A stretch of DNA of 64,000 nucleotides from contig NZ_JACIEE010000013.1 of NCBI RefSeq assembly GCF_014196765.1, positions 62,001 to 126,000 of the forward strand, written 5' to 3'. Shown piece after piece: positions 18,562 to 27,459 of the stretch; positions within the stretch are counted from its first letter, which is position 1, and the number at the start of each line of letters is the position of its first letter. The DNA is from Mycoplana azooxidifex (GTDB lineage Bacteria; Pseudomonadota; Alphaproteobacteria; Rhizobiales; Rhizobiaceae). The position numbers and the translations under genes were made by a program. A model generated the notes under the pieces. The model worked only from the letters and a program-made list of their open reading frames with translations. It ran no database searches and was not told the DNA's origin.

Positions 18562-18858
18562 TCAAGCCTCACTAGGGCTGCTCGAGCCCGCGCCAGACGC
18601 GACCGTCTCGGATTGCCGGCTGCCCGCGCTCCCTTCTGCCGCCGCTTTCCTTCCGCTCGTGAAGCGCTTGCCTCCGCGAAAGCGCTTCGCCAGTTCCTCG
18701 AACGCGGCCTGAAGGTCTGTCTCGTCAATTTCGATCTCGCCAAGGCCTGCCCGCAGCGCGATGCGGCCGATGCGCTCAGCCTCTCTCGTTTCCGCGTGCT
18801 TGAGCTGTTCCTGGAGCTTGGCGATTTCCTCGCGGATCTTGGAGGATGGTTTCTTCAT
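18562..18858 (-). CDS. traC: Conjugal transfer protein TraC
   Basis: The 98-residue product starts [20 protein letters not shown], a coiled-coil start typical of Tra[21 protein letters not shown] and [14 protein letters not shown] are the conserved middle. TraC is thought to help TraA process oriT. It starts the leftward traCDG operon, directly beside oriT and divergent from traA. Confidence 0.9.
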   Translation of the reverse strand: MKKPSSKIREEIAKLQEQLKHAETREAERIGRIALRAGLGEIEIDETDLQAAFEELAKRFRGGKRFTSGRKAAAEGSAGSRQSETVASGAGSSSPSEA

Positions 18859-18912
18859 CTCTGGATTGTCCTCTGTTGCTGCCCATCGTGGTTCACGCGG
18901 CCAGAGTCGTTC

Positions 18913-19075
18913 AGATCGGCGTGCCGATCTACTAACAGAAATGCGAGTAGGCGGAGCCTACGCTTTTGAGCATCATCCCGACCGTTCGCAAGGAGCGGAT
19001 CCGAAGGGCGCAATTATACGTCGCTGATGCGACGCTCTGCTTTTGCCCTCGGCGGGGCATTCCGCTCCTTCCGAA
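18913..19075. other. oriT: Origin of transfer (oriT)
   Basis: Between divergent traC and traA lies AAGGGCGCAATTATACG (19004-19020), the conserved nic-region sequence of Ti-type/RSF1010-like oriTs, followed by CGTCGCTGATGCGACG (19019-19034), a perfect 6-bp dyad. A 15-base inverted repeat with one mismatch brackets it: TTCGCAAGGAGCGGA at 18985-18999 and TCCGCTCCTTCCGAA at 19061-19075. Two further perfect dyads lie nearer traC: AGATCGGC/GCCGATCT at 18913-18930 and GTAGGC/GCCTAC at 18947-18961. These probably bind TraA, TraC or TraD. The nic position itself is inferred from similarity. Confidence 0.85.
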
Positions 19076-19113
19076 CGCATTGATTTTGTTCGATCGAAGG
19101 AGCTTTTCTGGCG

Positions 19114-22100
19114 ATGGCCGTCCCGCACTTCTCAGTCAGCATCGTCGCCCGCGGTTCGGGCCGCAGCGCCGTGCTGTCGGCGGCGTATCGGCACTGCGCC
19201 AAAATGGACTACGAGCGGGAAGCCCGGACGATCGACTACACGCGCAAGCAAGGATTGCTGCATGAGGAGTTTGTCGTACCGGTCGATGCCCCGGAATGGC
19301 TGCAATCGATGATTGCCGACCGGTCCGTGTTGGGTGCGTCGGAAGCCTTCTGGAACAAGGTCGAGTATTTCGAGAAACGCTCCGATGCACAGTTCGCCAA
19401 GGACGTGACGATAGCGCTTCCGATCGAGCTATCGGCCGAGCAGAACGTGGAGCTTGTGCGGGATTTTGTGGCCAGACATATCACGGCCCAGGGCATGGTG
19501 GCCGACTGGGTCTTTCATGATGCGCCGGGCAATCCGCATATCCATCTGATGACCACGTTACGACCGCTGACCGAAGATGGTTTCGGATCGAAGAAGGTCG
19601 CTGTTACCGGCCCGGATGGCCAGCCACTTCGCAACGACGCGGGGAAGATCGTCTATGAGCTTTGGGCTGGAGGGCTCGCGGACTTCAACGCGCTTCGCGA
19701 TGGCTGGTTCGCCTGCCAGAACCGGCATCTCGCGCTCGCCGGGCTCGATATCCGTGTCGATGGCCGGTCGTTCGAAAAGCAGGGCATCGAGCTGACGCCG
19801 ACCATCCATCTCGGTGTCGGCGCCAAGGCGATCGAGCGTAAAGCGGACGAGAAGGGAGAGGCTGCTGCTTTGGAGCGCCTGGAGCTGCAGGAAGAGCGCC
19901 GGGCGGAAAATGCCCGCAAAATACAGCGTAATCCGGAGATCGTGCTCGACCTGATCACGCGAGAAATGAGCGTATTCGACGAACGTGACGTCGCCAAAAT
20001 CCTGCACCGCTATATCGACGATGTAGGTCAGTTTCAGAGTCTGATGGCGCGCCTCCTGCAGAGCCCGGACACATTGCGGCTCGACCGGGAGAGGGTCGAC
20101 TTTACAACTGGCGTGCGCGCGCCGGCCAAGTACACGACGCGTGAACTGATCCGGCTGGAAGCGGAAATGGCCAACCGAGCGATCTGGCTTTCGCAGCGAT
20201 CCTCGCACGGCGTTCGCAATGCCGTGCTCGAGGCGACGTTCGCCCGGCACGACCGTCTGCCGGGCGAGCAGAAAACGGCGATCGAGCATGTCACAGGCGC
20301 CGCCCGGATCGCCACCGTTATCGGTCGCGCCGGCGCTGGCAAGACAACCATGATGAAGGCTGCGCGCGAAGCCTGGGAGGCGGCCGGCTACCGAGTCGTC
20401 GGTGCGGCGCTAGCCGGCAAGGCAGCCGAAGGCCTGGAGAAGGAAGCGGAGATTCCCTCCCGCACCCTGTCGTCCTGGGAGCTGTGCTGGAACCAGGGTC
20501 GTGGCCAGCTCGACGACAAGACGATCTTCGTTCTCGACGAAGCTGGCATGGTCTCGTCCCGGCAGATGGCGCTGTTCGTGGAAACCGTCACCAGGTCTGG
20601 CGCCAAGCTCGTTCTCGTCGGCGATCCGGAGCAGTTGCAGCCAATCGAGGCGGGTGCTGCCTTTCGGGCTATTGCCGAACGCATCGGTTATGCGGAACTG
20701 GAAACCATCTATCGCCAGAACGAGCAATGGATGCGCGACGCATCGCTCGATCTCGCGCGGGGCAATGTCGGAAAGGCCGTCGAAGCCTACGAGGCCAACG
20801 GCAAGTTGAACGGCGCCGAGCTCAAGGCAGATGCCGCCACCAACCTCATCTCCGATTGGAACCGCGACTACGATCCAAACAAGTCCACATTGATCCTGGC
20901 GCATCTGCGTCGTGATGTCCGCATGCTAAATGAGCTGGCACGCGCCAAGCTTATCGAGCGGGGCATCATCGACCCCGGTTTTGCGTTCAAGACGACCGAT
21001 GGTGTCAGAGGCTTTGCAGCCGGTGACCAGATTGTCTTCCTAAAGAACGAGGGCTCGATCGGCGTCAAGAACGGCATGCTGGGCAAGGTGGTGGAGGCGG
21101 CGCCCGGTCGTATCGTGGTCACGATCGGCGAAGGTGAGCATCTGCGCCAGGTCTCGGTCGAGCAGCGCCTCTACAACAATGTCGACTATGGCTATGCCAC
21201 GACCGTGCACAAGAGCCAGGGCGCAACCGTCGATCGGGTCAAGATGCTTGCATCGCTGTCGCTGGACCGGCACCTCACCTATGTGGCGATGACCCGCCAC
21301 CGCGAAGATCTCGGCGTCTATTACGGCCGCCGATCCTTCGCCAAGGCTGGCGGTCTGGTCGAGATGCTGTCGCGAAAGAATTCGAAGGAAACGACGCTCG
21401 ACTATGCCGGCGGCAACATCTACCGGCAGGCACTCCGTTTCGCCGAAACCCGCGGCCTTCACCTTGTCAACGTGGCCAGAACCGTTGCCCGCGATCGTCT
21501 CGAATGGACAGTTCGGCAGAGCTCGAGGCTCCTCGATCTCGCTGGCCGGCTTGCGGCCATCGGAGCCAGACTCGGCTTCGCAACCTCAACATCGAGCACA
21601 GTTCTCAGACCAGCAAAGGAGGCCAAGCCCATGGTATCAGGCATTACCACTTTCCCGAAATCCGTCGGCCAGGCAGTCGAAGACAAGATTGCGGGCGACC
21701 CGGCGTTGAAGAAGCAGTGGGAGGAAGTGTCGATGCGCTTCCACCATGTTTATGCTCAGCCGGAAAGTGCCTTCAAAGCCGTTGATGTCGACGCGATGTT
21801 GCGCGACCAGTCGGCCGCGGCAACGACGCTTGCAAAGATCACCAGCGAGCCTGAAACCTTCGGCACCCTCAAAGGGAAGACCGGTCTGCTCGCAAGCCGC
21901 ACCGACAGATCGGACCGCGAGCAGGCGCTCAAGAATGTCACGCCGCTTGCCGACAGCATCAGCGACTATCTTCGCCAGCGCGGCGCGGCAGAACGACGAA
22001 ATCACGCCGAGGAACTGGCGGTGCGTAGACAGGTCGCGCTGGTGATCCCAGCTCTCTCGTCCAATGCGAAAAGTGTGCTTGAACGGGTGCGTGACGCCAT

Positions 22101-22422
22101 CGACCGTAAAGACCTGCCGTCAGGTCTTGAATATGCGCTTGCCGACAAAATGGTGAAGGCGGAACTCGAAGGTTTCGCCAAGGCCGTCTCCGAACGGTTT
22201 GGCGAACGGACATTCCTGCCGCTCGCTGCCAAGGAGGCGAATGGCGAGGCGTTCCAACGGGTTACCGCGGGGATGAACGCCGCGCAGAAGAGCGAAGTGC
22301 AACAGGCTTGGAACACGATGCGGACGGTGCAGCAGCTGTCTGCCCATGAGCGAAGTGTGACGGCACTCAAGCAGGCTGAGACACTTCGCCAGACGAGATC
22401 CCAGGGGCTTACCCTGATATGA
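19114..22422 (+). CDS. traA: Conjugal relaxase-helicase TraA
   Basis: The product has 1,102 residues, the normal length. AAGGAGC precedes ATG at 19114. The N-terminal relaxase of the MobQ/MobA-MobL type has the AYR tyrosine (SAAYRHCAK, Tyr25) and the metal-binding histidines His135, His142 and His144 (FHDAPGNPHIHLMTT). The RecD/TraI-like helicase follows, with Walker A VIGRAGAGKTTMMKA near 405 and Walker B KTIFVLDEAGMVSS. Later motifs are LVLVGDPEQLQPIEAG and YGYATTVHKSQGATVDR. The C-terminal 300 residues are helical. TraA nicks oriT, stays bound to the 5' end and unwinds the transferred strand. It leads the traAFBH operon; its stop overlaps the traF start. Confidence 0.95.
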   Translation: MAVPHFSVSIVARGSGRSAVLSAAYRHCAKMDYEREARTIDYTRKQGLLHEEFVVPVDAPEWLQSMIADRSVLGASEAFWNKVEYFEKRSDAQFAKDVTIALPIELSAEQNVELVRDFVARHITAQGMVADWVFHDAPGNPHIHLMTTLRPLTEDGFGSKKVAVTGPDGQPLRNDAGKIVYELWAGGLADFNALRDGWFACQNRHLALAGLDIRVDGRSFEKQGIELTPTIHLGVGAKAIERKADEKGEAAALERLELQEERRAENARKIQRNPEIVLDLITREMSVFDERDVAKILHRYIDDVGQFQSLMARLLQSPDTLRLDRERVDFTTGVRAPAKYTTRELIRLEAEMANRAIWLSQRSSHGVRNAVLEATFARHDRLPGEQKTAIEHVTGAARIATVIGRAGAGKTTMMKAAREAWEAAGYRVVGAALAGKAAEGLEKEAEIPSRTLSSWELCWNQGRGQLDDKTIFVLDEAGMVSSRQMALFVETVTRSGAKLVLVGDPEQLQPIEAGAAFRAIAERIGYAELETIYRQNEQWMRDASLDLARGNVGKAVEAYEANGKLNGAELKADAATNLISDWNRDYDPNKSTLILAHLRRDVRMLNELARAKLIERGIIDPGFAFKTTDGVRGFAAGDQIVFLKNEGSIGVKNGMLGKVVEAAPGRIVVTIGEGEHLRQVSVEQRLYNNVDYGYATTVHKSQGATVDRVKMLASLSLDRHLTYVAMTRHREDLGVYYGRRSFAKAGGLVEMLSRKNSKETTLDYAGGNIYRQALRFAETRGLHLVNVARTVARDRLEWTVRQSSRLLDLAGRLAAIGARLGFATSTSSTVLRPAKEAKPMVSGITTFPKSVGQAVEDKIAGDPALKKQWEEVSMRFHHVYAQPESAFKAVDVDAMLRDQSAAATTLAKITSEPETFGTLKGKTGLLASRTDRSDREQALKNVTPLADSISDYLRQRGAAERRNHAEELAVRRQVALVIPALSSNAKSVLERVRDAIDRKDLPSGLEYALADKMVKAELEGFAKAVSERFGERTFLPLAAKEANGEAFQRVTAGMNAAQKSEVQQAWNTMRTVQQLSAHERSVTALKQAETLRQTRSQGLTLI

Positions 22423-22985
22423 AAATGCGCCATCGAGAGAGAATACTCCGGCGCCTCAGCCGGCTTGTCTGGCTCTACCGGATCACCAGCGTCAGCCTGT
22501 TCACGCTTGGCTTTATTGTGCTGCTCGGAGGTGCAGGCTTCAGGGTCAATCTGACGCCGAGCGAACCGCTGGGTCTGTGGCGGATCGTCGAACCCGATCG
22601 CCCGATCCTGGTCGGCGATCTGGTCTTTATCTGCCCCCCGGCCACTAACGAAATGCGCCAGGCGCGCGCGCGAGGATATCTGCGCTTCGGGCTCTGCGCC
22701 GGCCGCGTCGCGCCACTGATCAAGACCGTTGTGGCGACATCCGGACAGGTGATCGAAATCAGTGACGATGTGCGTGTCGATGGTCGGCCGATGCCTCATT
22801 CGCGTGTCGCTCGGATGGATGGCCAAGGGCGCGAGATGGCGCCTCATGACGGTGGTGTCGTTCCGCCTGGTACGGTCTTTCTACATTCCGAATTTCCGGG
22901 GTCGTTCGATAGCCGGTATTTCGGGCCTCTTCCAATGGACGGCATCCTCGGATTGGCGCAGGAGGTATGGACCTATGCGCCGTGA
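22419..22985 (+). CDS. traF: Conjugal transfer peptidase TraF (S26 family)
   Basis: The ATG at 22419 overlaps the traA stop (ATGA). The 188-residue product has one N-terminal membrane anchor (RITSVSLFTLGFIVLLGGAG). The catalytic Ser of S26 signal peptidases sits in NLTPSEPLGLWRI, and the Lys in LIKTVVATSGQVIEI. TraF of Ti plasmids matures and cyclises the pilin TrbC. Pilus genes (trb) are not in this window and should lie elsewhere on the replicon. The C-terminus PGTVFLHSEFPGSFDSRYFG is typical. Confidence 0.9.
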   Translation: MKMRHRERILRRLSRLVWLYRITSVSLFTLGFIVLLGGAGFRVNLTPSEPLGLWRIVEPDRPILVGDLVFICPPATNEMRQARARGYLRFGLCAGRVAPLIKTVVATSGQVIEISDDVRVDGRPMPHSRVARMDGQGREMAPHDGGVVPPGTVFLHSEFPGSFDSRYFGPLPMDGILGLAQEVWTYAP

Positions 22986-24147
22986 ACTTCTTCGGACGGT
23001 CGTGCTTGTCGCACTTTCTACCAGCACCGGCTGGATCGGCTGGAGTGGTGATGCGCTCCTGCTTCCGATAGTGGCGGCCTTCCCGCTGCTCTGGTCTTTG
23101 GCGCGGACGCGCCTGCAGGCGGCTGCCATCTCCGGGGCATACTTCCTCGCTGCATCGCGTGGCTTGCCGCTGGGGGTTGCGAACTTCTATGAACAGGATA
23201 TCTGGCCCGGTCTTCTGCTTTGGCTGGTCGCTTCCTCTGCGTTTGTCATCGTACATTCCGTGCTCTGGACGGTTCACCAGGGATGGCAGAGGCCGCTTCG
23301 ATACGTGGCTGCTTGCGGTGCCATGGCGGTTCCACCGTTTGGCATTCTGGGATGGGCACATCCGATCACCGCAGCCGGCGTCTTGTTCGCAGGTTGGGGA
23401 TGGTGGGGTCTGGCAGCGATGGCAGCCGGCCTGGGCGTCATGACGACGCAATATCGGCCGGCTGCAGCCATGGCCATGACAGGCTTATGGCTCTGGTCCG
23501 CCGCCGAGTGGACACCGCCGGTTCTACCTGCGTCGTGGATCGGTGTCGACCTTGAAATGGGTGCATCCCTCGGACGTGAAGCGGGCCTCCATCGTCAAAG
23601 GGAACTGATCGATATAGCTCGCGGTCACCCGCCGGGCACGACGATCGTGCTGCCGGAGAGCGCTCTTGGCTTCTGGACGCCGACGGTTGGCCGGCTCTGG
23701 CAGAAAGGGCTCATCGGGACGGACATCACCGTCATGGCTGGAGCGGCAATCATCGATCAGCAGGGCTATGACAACGTGCTCGTGACGATATCAGCTGAGG
23801 AGAACGAGGTTCTCTACCGGGAGCGGATGCCGGTCCCCGGATCGATGTGGCAGCCATGGCGAGGCTGGATTGGTGATGGCAATGATGATGAAGGCGGCGC
23901 GCGGGCACATTTCTTCGCGAGCCCCGTCGTCGACGTCGGCAATGCGAAAGTCGCGCCGCTGGTCTGCTACGAGCTGCTCCTCGTCTGGCCGGTGTTGCAA
24001 TCGGCATTCCACCGCCCCGACGCCATCGTCGCAGTCGGAAACGGCTGGTGGACTGCGGGGACGTCTATCATCGACATTCAGCAGGCGAGCAGCGAGGCCT
24101 GGGCCCGCCTGTTTGATCTGCCGCTCGTCATCTCATTCAACATTTGA
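22975..24147 (+). CDS. traB: Conjugal transfer protein TraB (nitrilase-like)
   Basis: ATG at 22975 overlaps traF by 11 bases and gives 390 residues. Residues 1-190 hold several hydrophobic segments (LLWLVASSAFVIVHSVLW, AMAVPPFGILGW). Residues of about 200-390 form a nitrilase-like domain with Glu in TTIVLPESALGFW and Cys in KVAPLVCYELLLVWP. TraB is conserved in Ti-type tra operons and raises transfer efficiency; its substrate is unknown. The gene order A-F-B-H is complete. Confidence 0.9.
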   Translation: MRRELLRTVVLVALSTSTGWIGWSGDALLLPIVAAFPLLWSLARTRLQAAAISGAYFLAASRGLPLGVANFYEQDIWPGLLLWLVASSAFVIVHSVLWTVHQGWQRPLRYVAACGAMAVPPFGILGWAHPITAAGVLFAGWGWWGLAAMAAGLGVMTTQYRPAAAMAMTGLWLWSAAEWTPPVLPASWIGVDLEMGASLGREAGLHRQRELIDIARGHPPGTTIVLPESALGFWTPTVGRLWQKGLIGTDITVMAGAAIIDQQGYDNVLVTISAEENEVLYRERMPVPGSMWQPWRGWIGDGNDDEGGARAHFFASPVVDVGNAKVAPLVCYELLLVWPVLQSAFHRPDAIVAVGNGWWTAGTSIIDIQQASSEAWARLFDLPLVISFNI

Positions 24148-24161
24148 AACATGGAGCTCGC

Positions 24162-24770
24162 ATGCTGGATGCTGCGCTGATCAAGGAATGTGCCGACCCA
24201 TCGTTGAAGCCGGCAATCGTCGAACAATTCGTACAGGCGGCCGGCTCGGACGATCCGCTCGTCGTCACGGTTAAGTCCGGCGGCCGTCTGATCCTCGTTC
24301 CCAAACCGAAAACGCCTGAGGAAGCGCTCGAAATTGTCCGTGAGAACATTGGTGGCTCTGTCGTGCGGGTCGGTCTCACCCAGATCCCGGCGGGCATTGG
24401 CCTGAAGGACGCGTCGGAGCTTAAGGGCGATCTCGTAGACCCCTGCGCCAACCTGCGGATGGGGACGGCAATGTTTGCAAAGATCCTCCGCATTGTTGCG
24501 AAATGGTATGGAAATCCGACGAGCGAAGAGGTGTTCCCGCAGCTGTTCGACGATGCGGTACACGCCTGGCAGACCGGAAAATTCGAGGGCGAGAGTGTGT
24601 TTCAGGCTGAGAATCCGGGTGGCGCTGTCGTCCAGCAATCGGCAGTGGAGGTCGATGATGCTGACGAAGAAGGGGAAGACGCCCCCTCCTTGAAGCCGGA
24701 GGACGATCCGATCAAACCCGACAACGCTGGTATTCGCATCGATCTTACGAGGATTGGGGGGCAGAAATAG
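24162..24770 (+). CDS. traH: Conjugal transfer protein TraH
   Basis: GGAGC lies seven bases before ATG at 24162. The 202-residue product starts MLDAALIKECADPSLKPAIV. The segment NIGGSVVRVGLTQIPAGIGL resembles lytic-transglycosylase-like parts of the TraH family, followed by LVDPCANLRMGTAMFAKILR. The C-terminal 50 residues are acidic and probably disordered (EVDDADEEGEDA). No signal peptide is evident. It ends the traAFBH operon. A VirB1-like role in opening the cell wall has been suggested for such proteins. Confidence 0.85.
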   Translation: MLDAALIKECADPSLKPAIVEQFVQAAGSDDPLVVTVKSGGRLILVPKPKTPEEALEIVRENIGGSVVRVGLTQIPAGIGLKDASELKGDLVDPCANLRMGTAMFAKILRIVAKWYGNPTSEEVFPQLFDDAVHAWQTGKFEGESVFQAENPGGAVVQQSAVEVDDADEEGEDAPSLKPEDDPIKPDNAGIRIDLTRIGGQK

Positions 24771-24816
24771 AGAGCGGATCGGTGCTCTGCTCGTGGAATG
24801 AGCGTAGTGACTGTTC

Positions 24817-25186
24817 TCAGGTTGCCGGGAGAGAATAGCGGCTGAGAACCGCCTCATCGCCCTCGATGCTGATCTCGATGACCTCGTTGAGGAGTTCCTC
24901 GCCGCCGGCAATCTCCTCCAGGATGAGTGCGAACAGGTCTCGCTGCAATGCCGGAACGACCTGAGGTACGATGATGATTAATCCGGCATGGATCTCTTCG
25001 CTGCCGTAGAGTTTTCTGAAATCGCGCGCGTTTTTGGTCACGAAGGTTTAGCAACGATGCGCGGCATCAGATCCCAATCCTTTTCGCCGCTCAAGTCTAA
25101 CCAGTTTACATGGAAGCCGTCGTGGCCGTTATCCTGAGCAACGGCCACGAGAGCGTGTGCAGGCATTCATCAATCAGGAACTTCAC
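24817..25186 (-). pseudogene. Broken DUF5615 PIN-like toxin gene
   Basis: From GTG at 25186 the first frame reads MKFLIDECLHT, the start of DUF5615 PIN-like proteins. A second frame carries LVAVAQDNGHDGFHVNWLDL and SGEKDWDLMPRIVA. The third carries TKNARDFRKLYGSEEIHAGL and continues to SRYSLPAT. Two frameshifts separate these parts, so no intact protein is possible. The first acidic residue of the PIN-like site (FLIDE) and KDWDL are still readable. The gene follows a DUF433 antitoxin gene by four bases on the same strand, the normal order of VapBC-like pairs of this class. Confidence 0.75.
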
Positions 25187-25190
25187 GATG

Positions 25191-25814
25191 TCAGCTGTCG
25201 GACGATTTGTTGGCGGCCCTCGGCAGCGAGAGACGCTTTGCAGATTTCACGGTCGCGCCAAGGTCGGAAAGTTTGCGCGGCCTGCCCCGTGCCGGGTGAG
25301 CGGCGGTCCAGATCTCCGCGAGTTCGACCATACGCGTGGTGAGCGACGGATAACCATCGACGATCTCCTCGGTGGTCGCCCCCTGAGCCTTCATGGCGGC
25401 AATCGTCCTGACTGGAACCCGGGTCTTACTGAAGACCGGTTCGCCGCCAAGAACACCCTTTACGCTCCCGATAACCCGTTCTGCTTCCCGAAGTGCCTCC
25501 GCACGTGCGGCAAGCTGTTCGCGTGCGCGGGCCACATCCACGATCAGATAATCGTCTGCTCGAACGGTGTCAGCATCGGGATTTTGGTCTATCGTGTCGA
25601 AGAGCCGCTGACGGCGCTCAGCCGACAGGATCGAACCGACCCCATACCATAGCTTGAGACGCAGCAAGTCATCGTCGGAAAGCGCTCGCCCTTCATCTTC
25701 AGTGAGACGTCGGGCAATGATCCGTTTGTCGATTGCGTTATGCACCGACTTCACGGCGATTTCGCTGACGGCAGCTGCTTCCGCAGGCGTGTAAGCGCGT
25801 GATGTGACAGCCAT
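25191..25814 (-). CDS. DUF433-domain antitoxin (VapB45-like)
   Basis: ATG at 25814 (MAVTSRAYTPAEAAAVSEIA) follows CGGAGAATGATT. The 207-residue protein has an N-terminal helix-turn-helix-like part (AYTPAEAAAVSEIAVKSVHN), a central linker, and a C-terminal DUF433 domain reading GGEPVFSKTRVPVRTIAAM then GATTEEIVDGYPSLT. DUF433 proteins pair with DUF5615 PIN-like toxins. The toxin gene directly downstream is frameshifted, so this antitoxin is an orphan that may persist as a DNA-binding regulator. Confidence 0.8.
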   Translation of the reverse strand: MAVTSRAYTPAEAAAVSEIAVKSVHNAIDKRIIARRLTEDEGRALSDDDLLRLKLWYGVGSILSAERRQRLFDTIDQNPDADTVRADDYLIVDVARAREQLAARAEALREAERVIGSVKGVLGGEPVFSKTRVPVRTIAAMKAQGATTEEIVDGYPSLTTRMVELAEIWTAAHPARGRPRKLSDLGATVKSAKRLSLPRAANKSSDS

Positions 25815-26003
25815 AATCATTCTCCGTGTGGAGAACATATAACCCACTTGAATACGGTTGTGAAGGGCGACTTTGGATTTGCTTGTATCCGCTTGCGACA
25901 TCGCGCCCGGTGCGATCAACTCAGGCGTCTTGGTCAGGAACAACCAGTTCGACGAGGCTCACCGCAAGCGCCCGTGCGATATCGTGTTGAAAGTTGGACA
26001 TTG

Positions 26004-26066
26004 CATGAATTAAAAATAGACGGCTATATGCTTTAAATTAGTCGGACCATGAATTAAGAATGGTCG
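26004..26066 (+). repeat. Direct repeat pair upstream of the AAA/DUF4143 remnant
   Basis: CATGAATTAAAAATAGACG at 26004-26022 and CATGAATTAAGAATGGTCG at 26048-26066 match at 16 of 19 positions, with 44 bases between their starts. The stretch is AT-rich and ends just before the ATG of the decayed ATPase gene. It may have been an operator or promoter duplication. Confidence 0.45.
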
Positions 26067-26067
26067 A

Positions 26068-27310
26068 ATGATCGAGCACCTTAACCCTTGTTGAACGCAA
26101 GGCGTTTCCTCTGGTCGAGGCTGCGCTGGCAGATACCCGTGTGGTCTTGATAACCGGGCCGCGACAGGCAGGGAAGACGACCCTTGCGCGCATGTTTTCG
26201 GATAAGGACCGCCCCTATATCACACTGGATGATGCCGGTACCTGAATGCTGCGAAAGCGGATCCGACTGGTTTTATCAGAGGGATCAAGCGTGCGGTTAT
26301 CGACGATGTGCAACGGGCGCCGACCTGATGCTCGCGATCAAGGCGAGCGTAGATATGATGAGGAGGCCGGCCGTTTTCTGCTGACAGGTTCCGCTAACCT
26401 GGCAACCATACCGACGATTGCCGACTCCTTGGCCGGGCGCATGGCCGTTATCCCGCTCCTTCCCTTTGCACAGGCTGAAATCCGGTCAAGCCCGGGCCGC
26501 ATGCTTGATCGCCTGTTCGCGGGAGAAGAGCCGGCGGTCGAGGGTGAGGTTGTCTTGGGCAAAGACATGATGAACGTCGTTCTAGCCGGCGGCTATCCTG
26601 AAGCCCTGAGACGAGCTTCCGTGGCCAGACGCGTCTCATGGCTCGAGGACTATGTCACCTTGATACTGGATCGCGACGTCCGCGACATCGCCAACATAGA
26701 TCAGCTCGATCGTCTGCCACGCCTCCTGAATATACTCGCCGAGCATGCGGGGCAGTTGATCAACAATAGCGGCTTCGGTTCGGCGCTAGGACTGTCCGGG
26801 GTAACGGCCCAGAAGTACATCGCTATCCTTGAGCGTCTGTTTCTCGTGAAAACCCTGGTTCCATGGTCGAACAACCGGCTCAGTCGGCTCGTTAAAACGC
26901 CGAAGCTCCATTTCATCGACACCGGACTGCTCGCCGCATTGCGTGAGGATGAGTTGGTCCGGCTGTCTGAAGACAAAACCCGGTTCGGCGCGCTGCTGGA
27001 AAGTTTTGTCGTCTCGGAGCTTATGAAGCTAGCGTCCTGGTCCGAAAGGCGCATGGCGTTCTCACACTATAGAACAAAGGATCGCGATGAAGTCGATGTC
27101 GTGATCGAAGATCGACGTGGCCGGATCATTGGTATCGAAGTCAAGGCTTCCGCGACCGTAAAGGCAGATGATTTTCGCGGGTTACGTCAGCTACAGGACG
27201 CTGTAGGTGAGCGGTTCGTGCGTGGTTTGGTCTTGCACGATCATGACCGCATCACCTCCTTTGGAGAGCGACTTCAAGCGGCGCCGTTGTCAACATTATG
27301 GTCGATGTGA
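26068..27310 (+). pseudogene. AAA/DUF4143 ATPase gene with several frameshifts
   Basis: Starting at ATG 26068 the reading must change frame about four times before 26390 to follow the family. The pieces are MIEHLNP, then FPLVEAALADTRVVLITGPR with QAGKTTLARMF (Walker A), then LNAAKADPTGFIRGIKRAVI with DDVQRAP (Walker B), then DLMLAIKASVD, then GRFLLTGSANLATIPTIADS. From there the frame is intact to 27310 and contains the DUF4143 part (HFIDTGLLAALREDELVRL, DEVDVVIEDRRGRIIGIEVK). Intact members are about 390 residues. The lesions cluster in the ATPase half, so function is lost. A C-terminal fragment from an internal start could in principle be made. Confidence 0.75.
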
Positions 27311-27459
27311 GTGGGGGCGGGCTGGCACAGGCGGCGTTCCAAGGAGCAGGAGTGGCCCGGTGCTGCATAGACGCTCGAGTGGCTCATCTTGCCGGAAATG
27401 ATCGTCTCGACCGCCAGACGAAGCACACTCTGTGCCGCAAACTCCGACCCGGCCCCAAA

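Noticed and set aside
18859-19113. Possible TraR-binding tra box near oriT
   Set aside because: The dyads present do not resemble the known 18-base tra box pattern; they fit relaxosome binding better.
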